6,792 nucleotides of DNA from Nitriliruptoraceae bacterium (GTDB lineage: Bacteria; Actinomycetota; Nitriliruptoria; Nitriliruptorales; Nitriliruptoraceae): assembly GCA_007118045.1 (NCBI GenBank), contig SKTG01000029.1:1-6792 (forward strand), read 5' to 3'. A program made the translations under genes and the position numbers. The notes below the pieces were generated by a model. It was given only the letters and a program-made list of their open reading frames with translations, made no database searches and was not told the origin of the DNA. Within the stretch, counting starts at the first letter, position 1, and every line of letters starts with the position of its first letter. Shown piece by piece: positions 1 through 5,895 of this stretch.

Positions 1-425
1 CGAGCCGCCCCGGCCGCGAGCTCGAGGGCGGTGAGCACCTCGCCGCGCAGGGGGCCGGCCACCTGCGGCAGCACCGCGACGCCCAGCTCACCGGTCACCG
101 CCGCGGCCTCACAGATGCGCAGCGGCACCTCGCTGGCGTGGTCCCAGGCTCGCGCGTGCGCCTCCGCCCCCTCCTCGCTCGCGGCGTCCGGTCGGGTGGC
201 GAGCACCTCGCGGTAGGCGGCGGCATCCTCCTCACCGAGCTCCAGCGCCCGTCGTCGCAGGCGCTCGGCTTCCGCGACGGACCGGGGCTCACAACGGTCG
301 CTGCTCCCCGTCGCCATGGCGAGCAGCGCTGCCGCCGTGGCGACCGTGGCCGCGCACGCCCCCCCGGCGCCGGGTGTCGGGCGAGGTGCCGCCAGCTCGT
401 CCAACCACCCGGCCAGGTCGTTCAC
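1..425 (-). CDS. fchA: Methenyl-THF cyclohydrolase (cyclodeaminase/cyclohydrolase family), 3' end cut off by the window
   Basis: Predicted to hydrolyse 5,10-methenyl-THF to 10-formyl-THF in the cytoplasm. The frame stays open from a GTG at 425 to the left edge, giving 141 complete codons of a protein usually near 200 residues. Residues 8-18 (LDELAAPRPTP) followed by GAGGACAAT match the N-terminal family signature, normally PTPGGGS and then an Ala-rich helix. The rest is helical and Ala/Glu-rich, and the last part (GPLRGEVLTALELAAGAA) resembles the family's late helices. The GTG is chosen because it puts the signature at the usual distance from the N-terminus and because it overlaps the fhs stop as GTGA, implying translational coupling; there is no clear Shine-Dalgarno of its own. 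The glycine motif is altered (GAGG for GGGS), so activity is likely but not certain. A stand-alone cyclodeaminase is the alternative, but neighbours fhs and metF favour the folate role. Confidence 0.85.
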   Translation of the reverse strand, partial: MNDLAGWLDELAAPRPTPGAGGACAATVATAAALLAMATGSSDRCEPRSVAEAERLRRRALELGEEDAAAYREVLATRPDAASEEGAEAHARAWDHASEVPLRICEAAAVTGELGVAVLPQVAGPLRGEVLTALELAAGAA

Positions 426-2119
426 GACAGACCGACGATCCGACCATCCGCATCGAGATCGATGCGTTCGGCGGCCGGCGTCGCCCCCAGACCGGGCATC
501 GTGCGCATCTCGCCGCAGATCGGGTAGATGAACCCCGCCCCGACCGACGCGCGGACCTCGCGGACCGGCAGCCGCCACCCCGTCGGAGCACCCAGCAGGG
601 TGGGGTCGGACGAGATCGACAGGTGCGTCTTGGCGATGCAGACGGGGAGCCGGCCGAGACCCGCACGCTCGTACGCGTCGAGCTGAGCCGCGGCCGGTGC
701 GGACAGGTCGACGCCGTCGGCACCGTAGATCGTCGTCGCCACGGTCTCGATCTTCTCCAGCAGCGAGGCTTCGTCGGGGTAGAGCAGGCGGAACTCCGAG
801 GGTTCCTCGGCCGCCTCGATGACGGCCTCGGCCAGATCCGTCGCCCCCTTGCCGCCGTCGACGAAGTGGGTGCAGACCGCGACCCGCACACCCAGCGAGG
901 CGGCGATCTCCTCGATCGCGGCGTGCTCGCTGGGGTGATCGGTCGGGAAGGCGTTGATGGCCACCACCGGTGACACGCCGTGGGCCCGGATGTTCGCGAC
1001 CTGCTTGCGCAGGTTGGCCGCGCCCGCGTGGACGTCCTCCGGGTTCTCGGCGAGCAGCGCCTCGGGCAGCGGCTTGCCGGCCACGATGCGGTGCCTGCCG
1101 GAGTGGGCCTTGAGTGCCCGGACCGTGGTGACGAGCACCGCCGCGTCGGGGACCAGTCCGGAGGTGCGACACTTGATGTTGAAGAAGCGTTCCGCCCCCA
1201 TGTCGGCACCGAAGCCGGCTTCGGTGATCAGGTAGTCGCTGCCCCGGATCGCGATGCGGTCCGCCACCACGGAGCTGTTGCCGTGGGCGATGTTGCCGAA
1301 CGGCCCGGTGTGGACGAAGACGGGCGTCTGTTCCAACGTCTGGAGCAGGTTGGGCTGCAGCGCGTCGCGCAGGATGACCGCCATCGCGCCGGCGGCGCCG
1401 ACGTCCTCCGCGGTGACCGGTGCGCCGTCGGGATCGGCGCCGACGACGATGCGTCCGAGCCGCGCCCGCAGGTCCGCCAGCGAGTCGGCCAAGGCCAGCA
1501 CGGCCATGACCTCCGAGGCCGCGGTGATGTCGAAGCCGGTCTCGCGCGGGACACCGTCGGCGCGACCTCCCAGACCGACCACCACGTTGCGTAGCGCGCG
1601 GTCGTTGACGTCCAGCACCCGCCGCCACGTCACGCGCCGCGGGTCGAGCGGCACCCCGCCCCGCTGGTGGAGCTGGTTGTCGATCGTGGCGGCGAGCAGG
1701 TTGTGCGCGGCGGTGACCGCGTGCATGTCGCCGGTGAGGTGCAGGTTGAGCTTCTCCATGGGGACGACCTGGCTGTACCCGCCGCCCGCGGCCCCTCCCT
1801 TGATGCCGAAGGTCGGGCCCATCGAGGGCTGGCGGATCGCCACCGTCGCGCGCTCACCCAGCTCGTGGAAGGCCTGCCCCAGCCCCACCGTGGTGGTGGT
1901 CTTGCCCTCCCCCAGCGGCGTCGGGGTGATCGCGGACACCACCACGTACTTGGCGCGCGGACGGTCCTCGAGCTCCTCGATCGCCGCCAGGCTGACCTTG
2001 GCCACGTCGCGCCCGTACGGCTCCAGCAGATGCTCGCCGATGCCGATCGAGGCGGCCACGTCGGTCATCGGCGCGAGGGTCGCGCCGCGCGCGATCTCCA
2101 GGTCGCTCGGGATGCTCAT
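422..2119 (-). CDS. fhs: Formate--tetrahydrofolate ligase (10-formyl-THF synthetase)
   Basis: Catalyses formate + THF + ATP = 10-formyl-THF + ADP + Pi in the cytoplasm, reversibly. The protein has 565 residues, close to the usual 555-560. A P-loop is at residues 66-76 (TPTPLGEGKTTT with its Lys at 73). The family signature GIKGGAAGGGYSQ lies at 105-117, preceded by RQPSMGPTF. The second signature region VRALK is at 333-337 but continues HSGRH rather than the common HGG. The frame stays open upstream to 2251, but the ATG at 2119 is preferred: a strong GGGAGG (2134-2129) sits 9 nt upstream, and the longer N-terminus is Arg/Pro-rich and unlike the family. The ATG overlaps the metF stop as ATGA, and the stop overlaps the fchA start as GTGA. 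Lying in an operon behind a demethylase-like gene, it probably runs towards formate and ATP, but assimilation of formate is equally possible for the enzyme itself. Confidence 0.97.
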   Translation of the reverse strand: MSIPSDLEIARGATLAPMTDVAASIGIGEHLLEPYGRDVAKVSLAAIEELEDRPRAKYVVVSAITPTPLGEGKTTTTVGLGQAFHELGERATVAIRQPSMGPTFGIKGGAAGGGYSQVVPMEKLNLHLTGDMHAVTAAHNLLAATIDNQLHQRGGVPLDPRRVTWRRVLDVNDRALRNVVVGLGGRADGVPRETGFDITAASEVMAVLALADSLADLRARLGRIVVGADPDGAPVTAEDVGAAGAMAVILRDALQPNLLQTLEQTPVFVHTGPFGNIAHGNSSVVADRIAIRGSDYLITEAGFGADMGAERFFNIKCRTSGLVPDAAVLVTTVRALKAHSGRHRIVAGKPLPEALLAENPEDVHAGAANLRKQVANIRAHGVSPVVAINAFPTDHPSEHAAIEEIAASLGVRVAVCTHFVDGGKGATDLAEAVIEAAEEPSEFRLLYPDEASLLEKIETVATTIYGADGVDLSAPAAAQLDAYERAGLGRLPVCIAKTHLSISSDPTLLGAPTGWRLPVREVRASVGAGFIYPICGEMRTMPGLGATPAAERIDLDADGRIVGLS

Positions 2120-2991
2120 GTCTGGGGTCCTCCCTTGCCGGCCAACAGCTCCTGCCGCCAGCGTTCGGTGCGTTCGACCTCGTTGAAGGTGAACAGGTGC
2201 CAGCCGGCGACACCGGCATGGGGATCGTGGAGCAGGTCGGCGAGACCCCACACCAGCTCGTCCGGCGTGTACCCCGTCAACACGTGCGTGGCGACGTCGC
2301 TCTGCTTGCGCAGGAACCGCACGGAGTCACCGAGCCCGACGCGGAGGGAGACCCGGAGCAGCTTGGCACGGTCGATCACGCCGGGGAGCCCGACGTACAC
2401 CGGAAGGACGACGCCCCGTGCCCGGAGGGTGGAGAGCCAGCCGCGCACCACGACCGGGTCGTAACAGATCTGCGAGACGATGTAGGTCGCGTGCGGCAGC
2501 TTCCGCTGCATCGCGTCGACCACGACCCGGTCCGGCAGGAAGGCGTGGGTCTCCGGGTAGCCGCTGATGCCCACGTGCTCGAACGGCCGCCCCCGGGCGG
2601 CGATCGCCTCGAGGAGGTCAGCCGCTCCCTCGAAGGGTCCCGCCGGGGACGGCGTGTCCCCGGCGATCACGAACACCTCGCGCAGCGCGAGCTCGTGCAA
2701 CCGATCGAGCAACCGATCGAGGTGCGCCTCGCTCCGTACGAGCCGGGCCGACAGATGCGGCACGGCTCGGTGGCCGCGCGCGACCACCTCGGTGACCAGC
2801 TCCACGGTGGCGTCTAGACCCCGCGTCGGCGAGGCGGTGACGGTGACCACCGCCCCCGGTGGGAGGTGCTCGAGCTGCCCGTCCACACCCCGCATCGGCA
2901 CGAGCTCGAAGCGAGCCCGTTCGAGGGAGCGTCTCGTGGCGTCGTCGGGTGGGCCGCCGTCCGCGACGGCCCCGACCTGCTCGGCGGCCAC
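2116..2991 (-). CDS. metF: Methylenetetrahydrofolate reductase (MetF-like, short form)
   Basis: Predicted (beta/alpha)8-barrel enzyme interconverting 5-methyl-THF and 5,10-methylene-THF. The protein has 291 residues, the size of bacterial MetF. RFELVP at 27-32 aligns with the FEFFPPR strand of E. coli MetF, so Glu29 would be the catalytic acid. VFVIAGDTPSPAGPF at 106-120 matches the flavin/substrate-binding VI(A/R)GD strand, with Asp112. The region around 44-58 (PPGAVVTVTASPTRG) differs from E. coli MetF and recalls actinobacterial short MetF-like proteins, so FAD dependence is uncertain. The start is GTG at 2991: the next in-frame starts (codons 31 and 33) would remove the Glu29 strand. It begins 2 nt after the stop of the upstream methyltransferase gene with only a weak GAG upstream, suggesting translational reinitiation. 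Its stop overlaps the fhs start. In this operon it would oxidise methyl-THF produced by the methyltransferase, the reverse of its role in methionine synthesis. Confidence 0.87.
   Translation of the reverse strand: MAAEQVGAVADGGPPDDATRRSLERARFELVPMRGVDGQLEHLPPGAVVTVTASPTRGLDATVELVTEVVARGHRAVPHLSARLVRSEAHLDRLLDRLHELALREVFVIAGDTPSPAGPFEGAADLLEAIAARGRPFEHVGISGYPETHAFLPDRVVVDAMQRKLPHATYIVSQICYDPVVVRGWLSTLRARGVVLPVYVGLPGVIDRAKLLRVSLRVGLGDSVRFLRKQSDVATHVLTGYTPDELVWGLADLLHDPHAGVAGWHLFTFNEVERTERWRQELLAGKGGPQT
2698..2721 (-). repeat. Perfect 12-bp tandem duplication inside metF
   Basis: CAACCGATCGAG occurs twice head to tail (2698-2709 and 2710-2721). Read on the minus strand it encodes LDRL-LDRL at residues 91-98 of the MetF-like protein, in an amphipathic helix just before the VFVIAGD strand. 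The duplication keeps the reading frame. It looks like a small recent duplication or codon coincidence in a helix heptad. Confidence 0.7.
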
Positions 2992-2993
2992 GA

Positions 2994-4202
2994 TCAGCTC
3001 GTGGTGGAGGGGCGTGCAGTGGACAGCTGCTTGGGCTTGTCCTTCTTGGGATCGATGAAGGGCTTCTCGACGACCACGGCGTCCTGCGGCCCGTGCTGCG
3101 TCTCGATGACCAGCGGGGTCCCGACGGTCTCGTAGGCGACCGGGACCATCGCGAAACCGATGTTGCGTTCCAGGCTGAGCGACCAGCAGGCGGAGGTCAC
3201 CTCGCCGATGCGCAGCCCGTGCGGGTCGTGGACGGGGAACGTGTCGATCATCGAGCCGTCATTGAAGTAGCCGACGTGCGGCCCGCCGATCTCGACACCG
3301 ACGAGCTTGCGCGTCACGCCTTCGGCACGGATCCGCGTCAGGGCCTCCTTGCCGATGAAGTCCGCGTCCTGGTCGAGGTCGACCATCCACGTGGTCTCGA
3401 AGCCGTAGCCGACCTCGAAGGGGTTGGTGTCGTAGGTGATGTCGTTGCCCCACGACAGGAAGCCGCCCTCGATCCGGCGCACGTGGCACGGGCCGATGGG
3501 GCGGATCTCGTGGGCTTCGCCGGCCTGCATGACGGCATCCCACAGCTTGACGCCGTCGCGGGAGGCGTTGCGGAGGTAGATCTCGTAGCCGACCTCGCCG
3601 CTGAAGCCGGTCCGGGAGACCACGACGTCCATGCCGTCGAGCTCGCGCTCAGCGATGTAGTAGTAGGGGATGTCGAGGATGCTCGACCCGAACAGGTCCT
3701 CCATGACGTCCATGGAGCGCGGGCCCTGGATCTGGATCGGCCCCACGTCGGGCTCGCTGATCGTGACGTCCATGCCGAGGTTGTAGGCGAGGCCCCGAGC
3801 CCACAGCAGGACGTCGCTGTCAGCCAGGGAGAGCCAGAAGTGGTTCTCGCCGAGCCGGAGGAGCACGGGATCGTTGATGATCCCGCCCTCCGGGTTGGTG
3901 ATGAACACGTACTTGGCCTGTCCGACCCGGCACTTCGACAGGTCGCGAGGCACCAGCATGTTGGTGAACTCGAAGGCGTCGGGACCGGTGATCTCCACCT
4001 GCTTCTCCACGCCGACGTCCCAGATGGTGACCTTCTCGAGCAGGTGCCAGTACTCACCCTCGACGTCCCCGTAGTTGCGGGGGTGGTAGGTGTGGTTGTA
4101 GACGCTGTACATCGCGACACCGTGGCGCCGCGAGGCGTAGAAGAACGGGGACTTGCGGACCCGGGGATAGAGCAGGATGCGGGGGTCCTCGATGATGGCC
4201 AC
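2994..4202 (-). CDS. THF-dependent methyltransferase/demethylase of the GcvT family, closest in pattern to DMSP demethylase DmdA
   Basis: Predicted cytoplasmic enzyme moving a methyl group from a methylated substrate to THF; substrate unknown. The 402 residues are somewhat longer than DmdA (about 370) or GcvT (about 360). Pfam GCV_T-like pattern: YNHTYHPRNYG at 35-45, EYWHLLEKVTIWDVGVEKQV at 50-69, RDLSK at 86-90, GGIINDPVLL at 106-115, SLADSDVLLWARGLA at 125-139, IQGP at 158-161, SRTGFSGEVGYEIY at 196-209, and RIEGGFLSWGNDI at 243-255 followed by NPFEVG at 260-265. A C-terminal beta-barrel domain ends near PFIDP, then a tail of about 20 residues rich in Lys, Pro, Ser and Thr. Much of 35-140 and 243-265 fits my memory of Pelagibacter DmdA. 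Asn110 replaces the first Asp of the DD pair of true GcvT, while 197-207 is GcvT-like. The GTG at 4202 is preferred over the open extension to 4379: GGGAG (4211-4207) lies 4 nt upstream and homology begins just after. First gene of the operon. Confidence 0.88.
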   Translation of the reverse strand: MAIIEDPRILLYPRVRKSPFFYASRRHGVAMYSVYNHTYHPRNYGDVEGEYWHLLEKVTIWDVGVEKQVEITGPDAFEFTNMLVPRDLSKCRVGQAKYVFITNPEGGIINDPVLLRLGENHFWLSLADSDVLLWARGLAYNLGMDVTISEPDVGPIQIQGPRSMDVMEDLFGSSILDIPYYYIAERELDGMDVVVSRTGFSGEVGYEIYLRNASRDGVKLWDAVMQAGEAHEIRPIGPCHVRRIEGGFLSWGNDITYDTNPFEVGYGFETTWMVDLDQDADFIGKEALTRIRAEGVTRKLVGVEIGGPHVGYFNDGSMIDTFPVHDPHGLRIGEVTSACWSLSLERNIGFAMVPVAYETVGTPLVIETQHGPQDAVVVEKPFIDPKKDKPKQLSTARPSTTS

Positions 4203-4260
4203 GGTGCTCCCTTTCCTGGCCACGCGCCACACCGTGCGGCATCGCGGCCGGACGTCTCCT

Positions 4261-4279
4261 CGGCGCCGCGACGGCGCCG
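4261..4279 (-). promoter_or_regulatory. Strong hairpin in the probable operon leader
   Basis: CGGCGCCG (4261-4268) and CGGCGCCG (4272-4279) are separated by CGA. The octamer is itself palindromic, so the two copies are both a direct and an inverted repeat and can form an 8-bp all-GC stem with a 3-nt loop. It sits 59-77 bases upstream of the GTG at 4202, inside the leader if transcription starts near the operator-like site. I recognise no known riboswitch consensus around it and see no U-run. It may be an RNA-stability or attenuation element, or simply chance in GC-rich DNA. Confidence 0.3.
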
Positions 4280-4317
4280 AACCTTCGCTTGGGGATGGCG
4301 AGCGGACCCCGAACATC

Positions 4318-4353
4318 GTTGCGGTGAGCGCAACATGCATCCCTATGCGCAAC
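4318..4353. promoter_or_regulatory. Candidate operator: GTTGCG-N5-CGCAAC with an extra GCGCAAC half-site
   Basis: A perfect 6-bp inverted repeat, GTTGCG (4318-4323) and CGCAAC (4329-4334), is separated by GTGAG. A further copy of GCGCAAC follows at 4347-4353, 19 bp (about two helical turns) after the GCGCAAC at 4328-4334. The site lies 116-151 bp upstream of the operon's GTG. A possible minus-strand -10 (GATGTT, 4317-4312, 3 of 6 consensus bases) abuts it, so a bound repressor could block the promoter. No regulator gene is in the window and the cognate protein is unknown. Confidence 0.4.
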
Positions 4354-4460
4354 GTGCCTCCCCGTCGAGGGCGCGTCAAGGACTTTCACCGACCGTGCGC
4401 GGCGCGCCAGTGGCGGACGCCGTTCCCCGCGGGCCGCTCGGGGCCGTGCGCCCTCCGACG

Positions 4461-4466
4461 TAGACT
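4461..4466 (+). promoter_or_regulatory. Possible -10 element for the MFS transporter gene
   Basis: TAGACT matches 4 of 6 bases of TATAAT and resembles actinobacterial -10 boxes. It lies 160 bp upstream of the ATG at 4627. The hexamer 17 bp upstream (TCGGGG) is a poor -35. The call rests on one hexamer and is weak. Confidence 0.22.
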
Positions 4467-4626
4467 CCTCGCACCTCGACGACCCCGGCACGGCCCGAAC
4501 GGGCGTCTCGCCAGGACCCCACCTCGCGGGCCCGTCTCCGTCCGCTCGGGTCGGAAAGCGACGTGACCGTCCCGCCGACCCGGTCGGTCGCCGCGTGCCC
4601 CGACCCCGCTCGTCGCAAGGGACCCG

Positions 4627-5823
4627 ATGACCACCGAGGCGCCGCCGATCAGCCAGGCGCGCTCGACCGTCGCCGGCACGGTCGCCTTCGTCGTCTCGGC
4701 GATGCCCGCCTTCCTCACGGGCGCGTCCGGGGTCTTCCTGCGCGAGGACCTCGGCTTCGGGGCGACCGGGCTCGGCCTGGCCGTGTCCGCGTACTTCGCT
4801 GCGTTCGCCGTCGTCTCGGTCCTCGGCGGACGAACGGCTGAGCGACTCGGAGCCAGCCGGGCGCTCAAGCTCACCTCGCTCGGGGCAGCCCTGGTGATGC
4901 TGGCGATCGCCGGCCTCGTGCGCGACCTGGCGACGCTGGTCGCGGTGATGGCGATCGGTGGCCTGGTCAACAGCGTCGCCGAGCCTGCGTCGAACCTCGC
5001 GCTCGCTCGGCGGGTGGTGCGCCGCCCGGCCACCATGTTCGGCATCAAGCAGGCGGCGATGCCGATGGCCACGCTGCTGGCCGGTGCCTCGGTGCCCCTG
5101 CTGGGCCTCACCGTCGGCTGGCGTTGGACCTTCGTCGTCGGTGCCGCGCTCGCCGGGGCCGTCGCCCTGTGGCTGCCGTCCGGGCTCGCGCCGCCCCGCA
5201 AGCGCACGAGCGGTCGTGCCGTACGCGAGGGCGACGCGGCGACCGGCCCTCTGGTGGCGTTGGCGGCGGCCGCCGGCGTCGGTTCGGCCTCGGCCACCGC
5301 GCTCTCACCGTTCCTGGTCGGCACCGCGGTCGAGAGCGGCATGGGGGTCGGGCCGGCGGGCTGGTTGCTGGTGCTCGGAGGGCTCGCCGCGGTGCTGGCC
5401 CGCCCGTTGGCCGGCTGGTACGCCGACCGCGGTCAGGGCCGCGCGATGTACGCGGTCGCCACGATGATGTTCGTCGGCGCCTTCGGCTACGCCATGATCG
5501 CGGTGGGCGGGCCCTTCCTCGTCGTGGGCAGCGTGGTGGCGTTCAGCTTCGGGTGGGGCTGGATGGGGTTGCTGGTGTTCGCCGTCGTCCGGCTCAACCC
5601 GAACGCACCGGCCGCGGCGAGCGGCATCATGCTCACCGGCGGGGCGTCGGGCGCCGCGCTTGGCCCTTTCGCCTTCGGCGTGCTCGTCACCACCACGTCC
5701 TACCCGGTGGCCTGGAGCGTGGCCGCGGCCGGCGCGCTGGTCGCGATGGTGCTCGTCCTGTTCGCGCGAGGCTGGCTGCACCGCGACCGCGACCGACGTG
5801 CCGCGAGCAGCGACCAGGGTTGA
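4627..5823 (+). CDS. Major facilitator superfamily (MFS) transporter, substrate unknown
   Basis: Predicted 12-helix inner-membrane secondary transporter of 398 residues, a typical MFS length. The first helix is near 15-35. A motif-A-like loop GGRTAERLGASRAL follows helix 2 at 67-80, and a second copy GWYADRGQGRAM is at 263-274 between helices 8 and 9, the expected twofold MFS symmetry. GIKQAAMPMATLLAG at 139-153 lies in helix 5. A basic cytoplasmic loop (about 190-203, PRKRTSGRAVREG) divides the halves, and the C-terminal tail is charged (RDRDRR at 386-391). The ATG at 4627 has AAGGGA (4617-4622) 4 nt upstream. It is divergent from the methyltransferase-metF-fhs-fchA operon across a shared regulatory region, so import of that operon's methylated substrate is plausible, but export or an unrelated substrate cannot be excluded. 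It ends 67 bases before the convergent lipoprotein gene. Family confident; substrate not. Confidence 0.92.
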   Translation: MTTEAPPISQARSTVAGTVAFVVSAMPAFLTGASGVFLREDLGFGATGLGLAVSAYFAAFAVVSVLGGRTAERLGASRALKLTSLGAALVMLAIAGLVRDLATLVAVMAIGGLVNSVAEPASNLALARRVVRRPATMFGIKQAAMPMATLLAGASVPLLGLTVGWRWTFVVGAALAGAVALWLPSGLAPPRKRTSGRAVREGDAATGPLVALAAAAGVGSASATALSPFLVGTAVESGMGVGPAGWLLVLGGLAAVLARPLAGWYADRGQGRAMYAVATMMFVGAFGYAMIAVGGPFLVVGSVVAFSFGWGWMGLLVFAVVRLNPNAPAAASGIMLTGGASGAALGPFAFGVLVTTTSYPVAWSVAAAGALVAMVLVLFARGWLHRDRDRRAASSDQG

Positions 5824-5895
5824 GCTGACCGGCCCCGACGAGCGCGACCGCACCGACGAGCGGTGCGGTCGCGAGGTGGGAGGGGCCGGGTCAGC
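5824..5895. terminator. Nested inverted repeat between convergent genes, likely bidirectional terminator
   Basis: Two inverted repeats are nested. The inner one is a perfect 13-bp stem, 5843-5855 (CGCGACCGCACCG) with 5861-5873, closing the 5-nt loop ACGAG. The outer arms are GCTGACCGGCCCC (5824-5836) and GGGGCCGGGTCAGC (5882-5895), complementary except for one bulged base. The left outer arm begins right after the MFS stop; the right arm contains the lipoprotein gene's stop (5893-5891). Neither strand has a T-run, so it would be a GC-rich, U-less terminator or a 3' stabilising structure serving both transcripts. Confidence 0.7.

Larger units (their letters stand above)
4203..4626. promoter_or_regulatory. 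Divergent intergenic region between the one-carbon operon and the MFS transporter gene
   Basis: These 424 bases separate two divergent start codons and must hold both promoters. No convincing gene is seen; the open frames through it are Arg/Pro/Ser-rich and lack good ribosome binding sites. The stretch 4311-4354 is visibly less GC-rich than its surroundings and carries an operator-like inverted repeat, annotated separately. A TTGACG on the minus strand (4379-4374) could be a -35 for the operon, but no good -10 lies at the right spacing. A small inverted repeat GCCCG-AA-CGGGC occurs at 4493-4504, downstream of a possible plus-strand -10. Promoter positions are not settled by sequence alone. 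Confidence 0.6.

Noticed and set aside
1254..2186. A 310-codon plus-strand open frame opposite fhs.
   Set aside because: The Ser/Arg/Pro/Thr-rich product lacks any motif and lies wholly antisense to fhs, whose signatures are unmistakable.
2120..2251. N-terminal extension of fhs up to 2251.
   Set aside because: It would overlap the end of metF by over 130 bases and adds an Arg/Pro-rich stretch; the ATG at 2119 has a strong GGGAGG and restores the normal length.
4203..4330. A folate, glycine or SAM/SAH riboswitch in the operon leader.
   Set aside because: The operon's theme made this worth looking for, but the leader shows no consensus stretch of these classes that I can recognise. A covariance-model search would be needed to be certain.
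4203..4379. N-terminal extension of the methyltransferase up to 4379.
   Set aside because: The extra 59 residues are Arg/Pro/Ser-rich and unlike the family, and would run through the operator-like repeat; the GTG at 4202 has its own ribosome binding site.
2859..4463. A 534-codon plus-strand open frame opposite the methyltransferase gene.
   Set aside because: It is antisense to a gene with clear family motifs. Its product is Asp/Val/Gly/Arg-rich with no recognisable domain, and such frames arise routinely where GC-rich third positions suppress stops on the other strand.
4376..4618. An 80-codon minus-strand open frame in the divergent intergenic region.
   Set aside because: The composition is Arg/Gly/Ser-rich, with no good ribosome binding site and no domain; it overlaps the expected promoter region.
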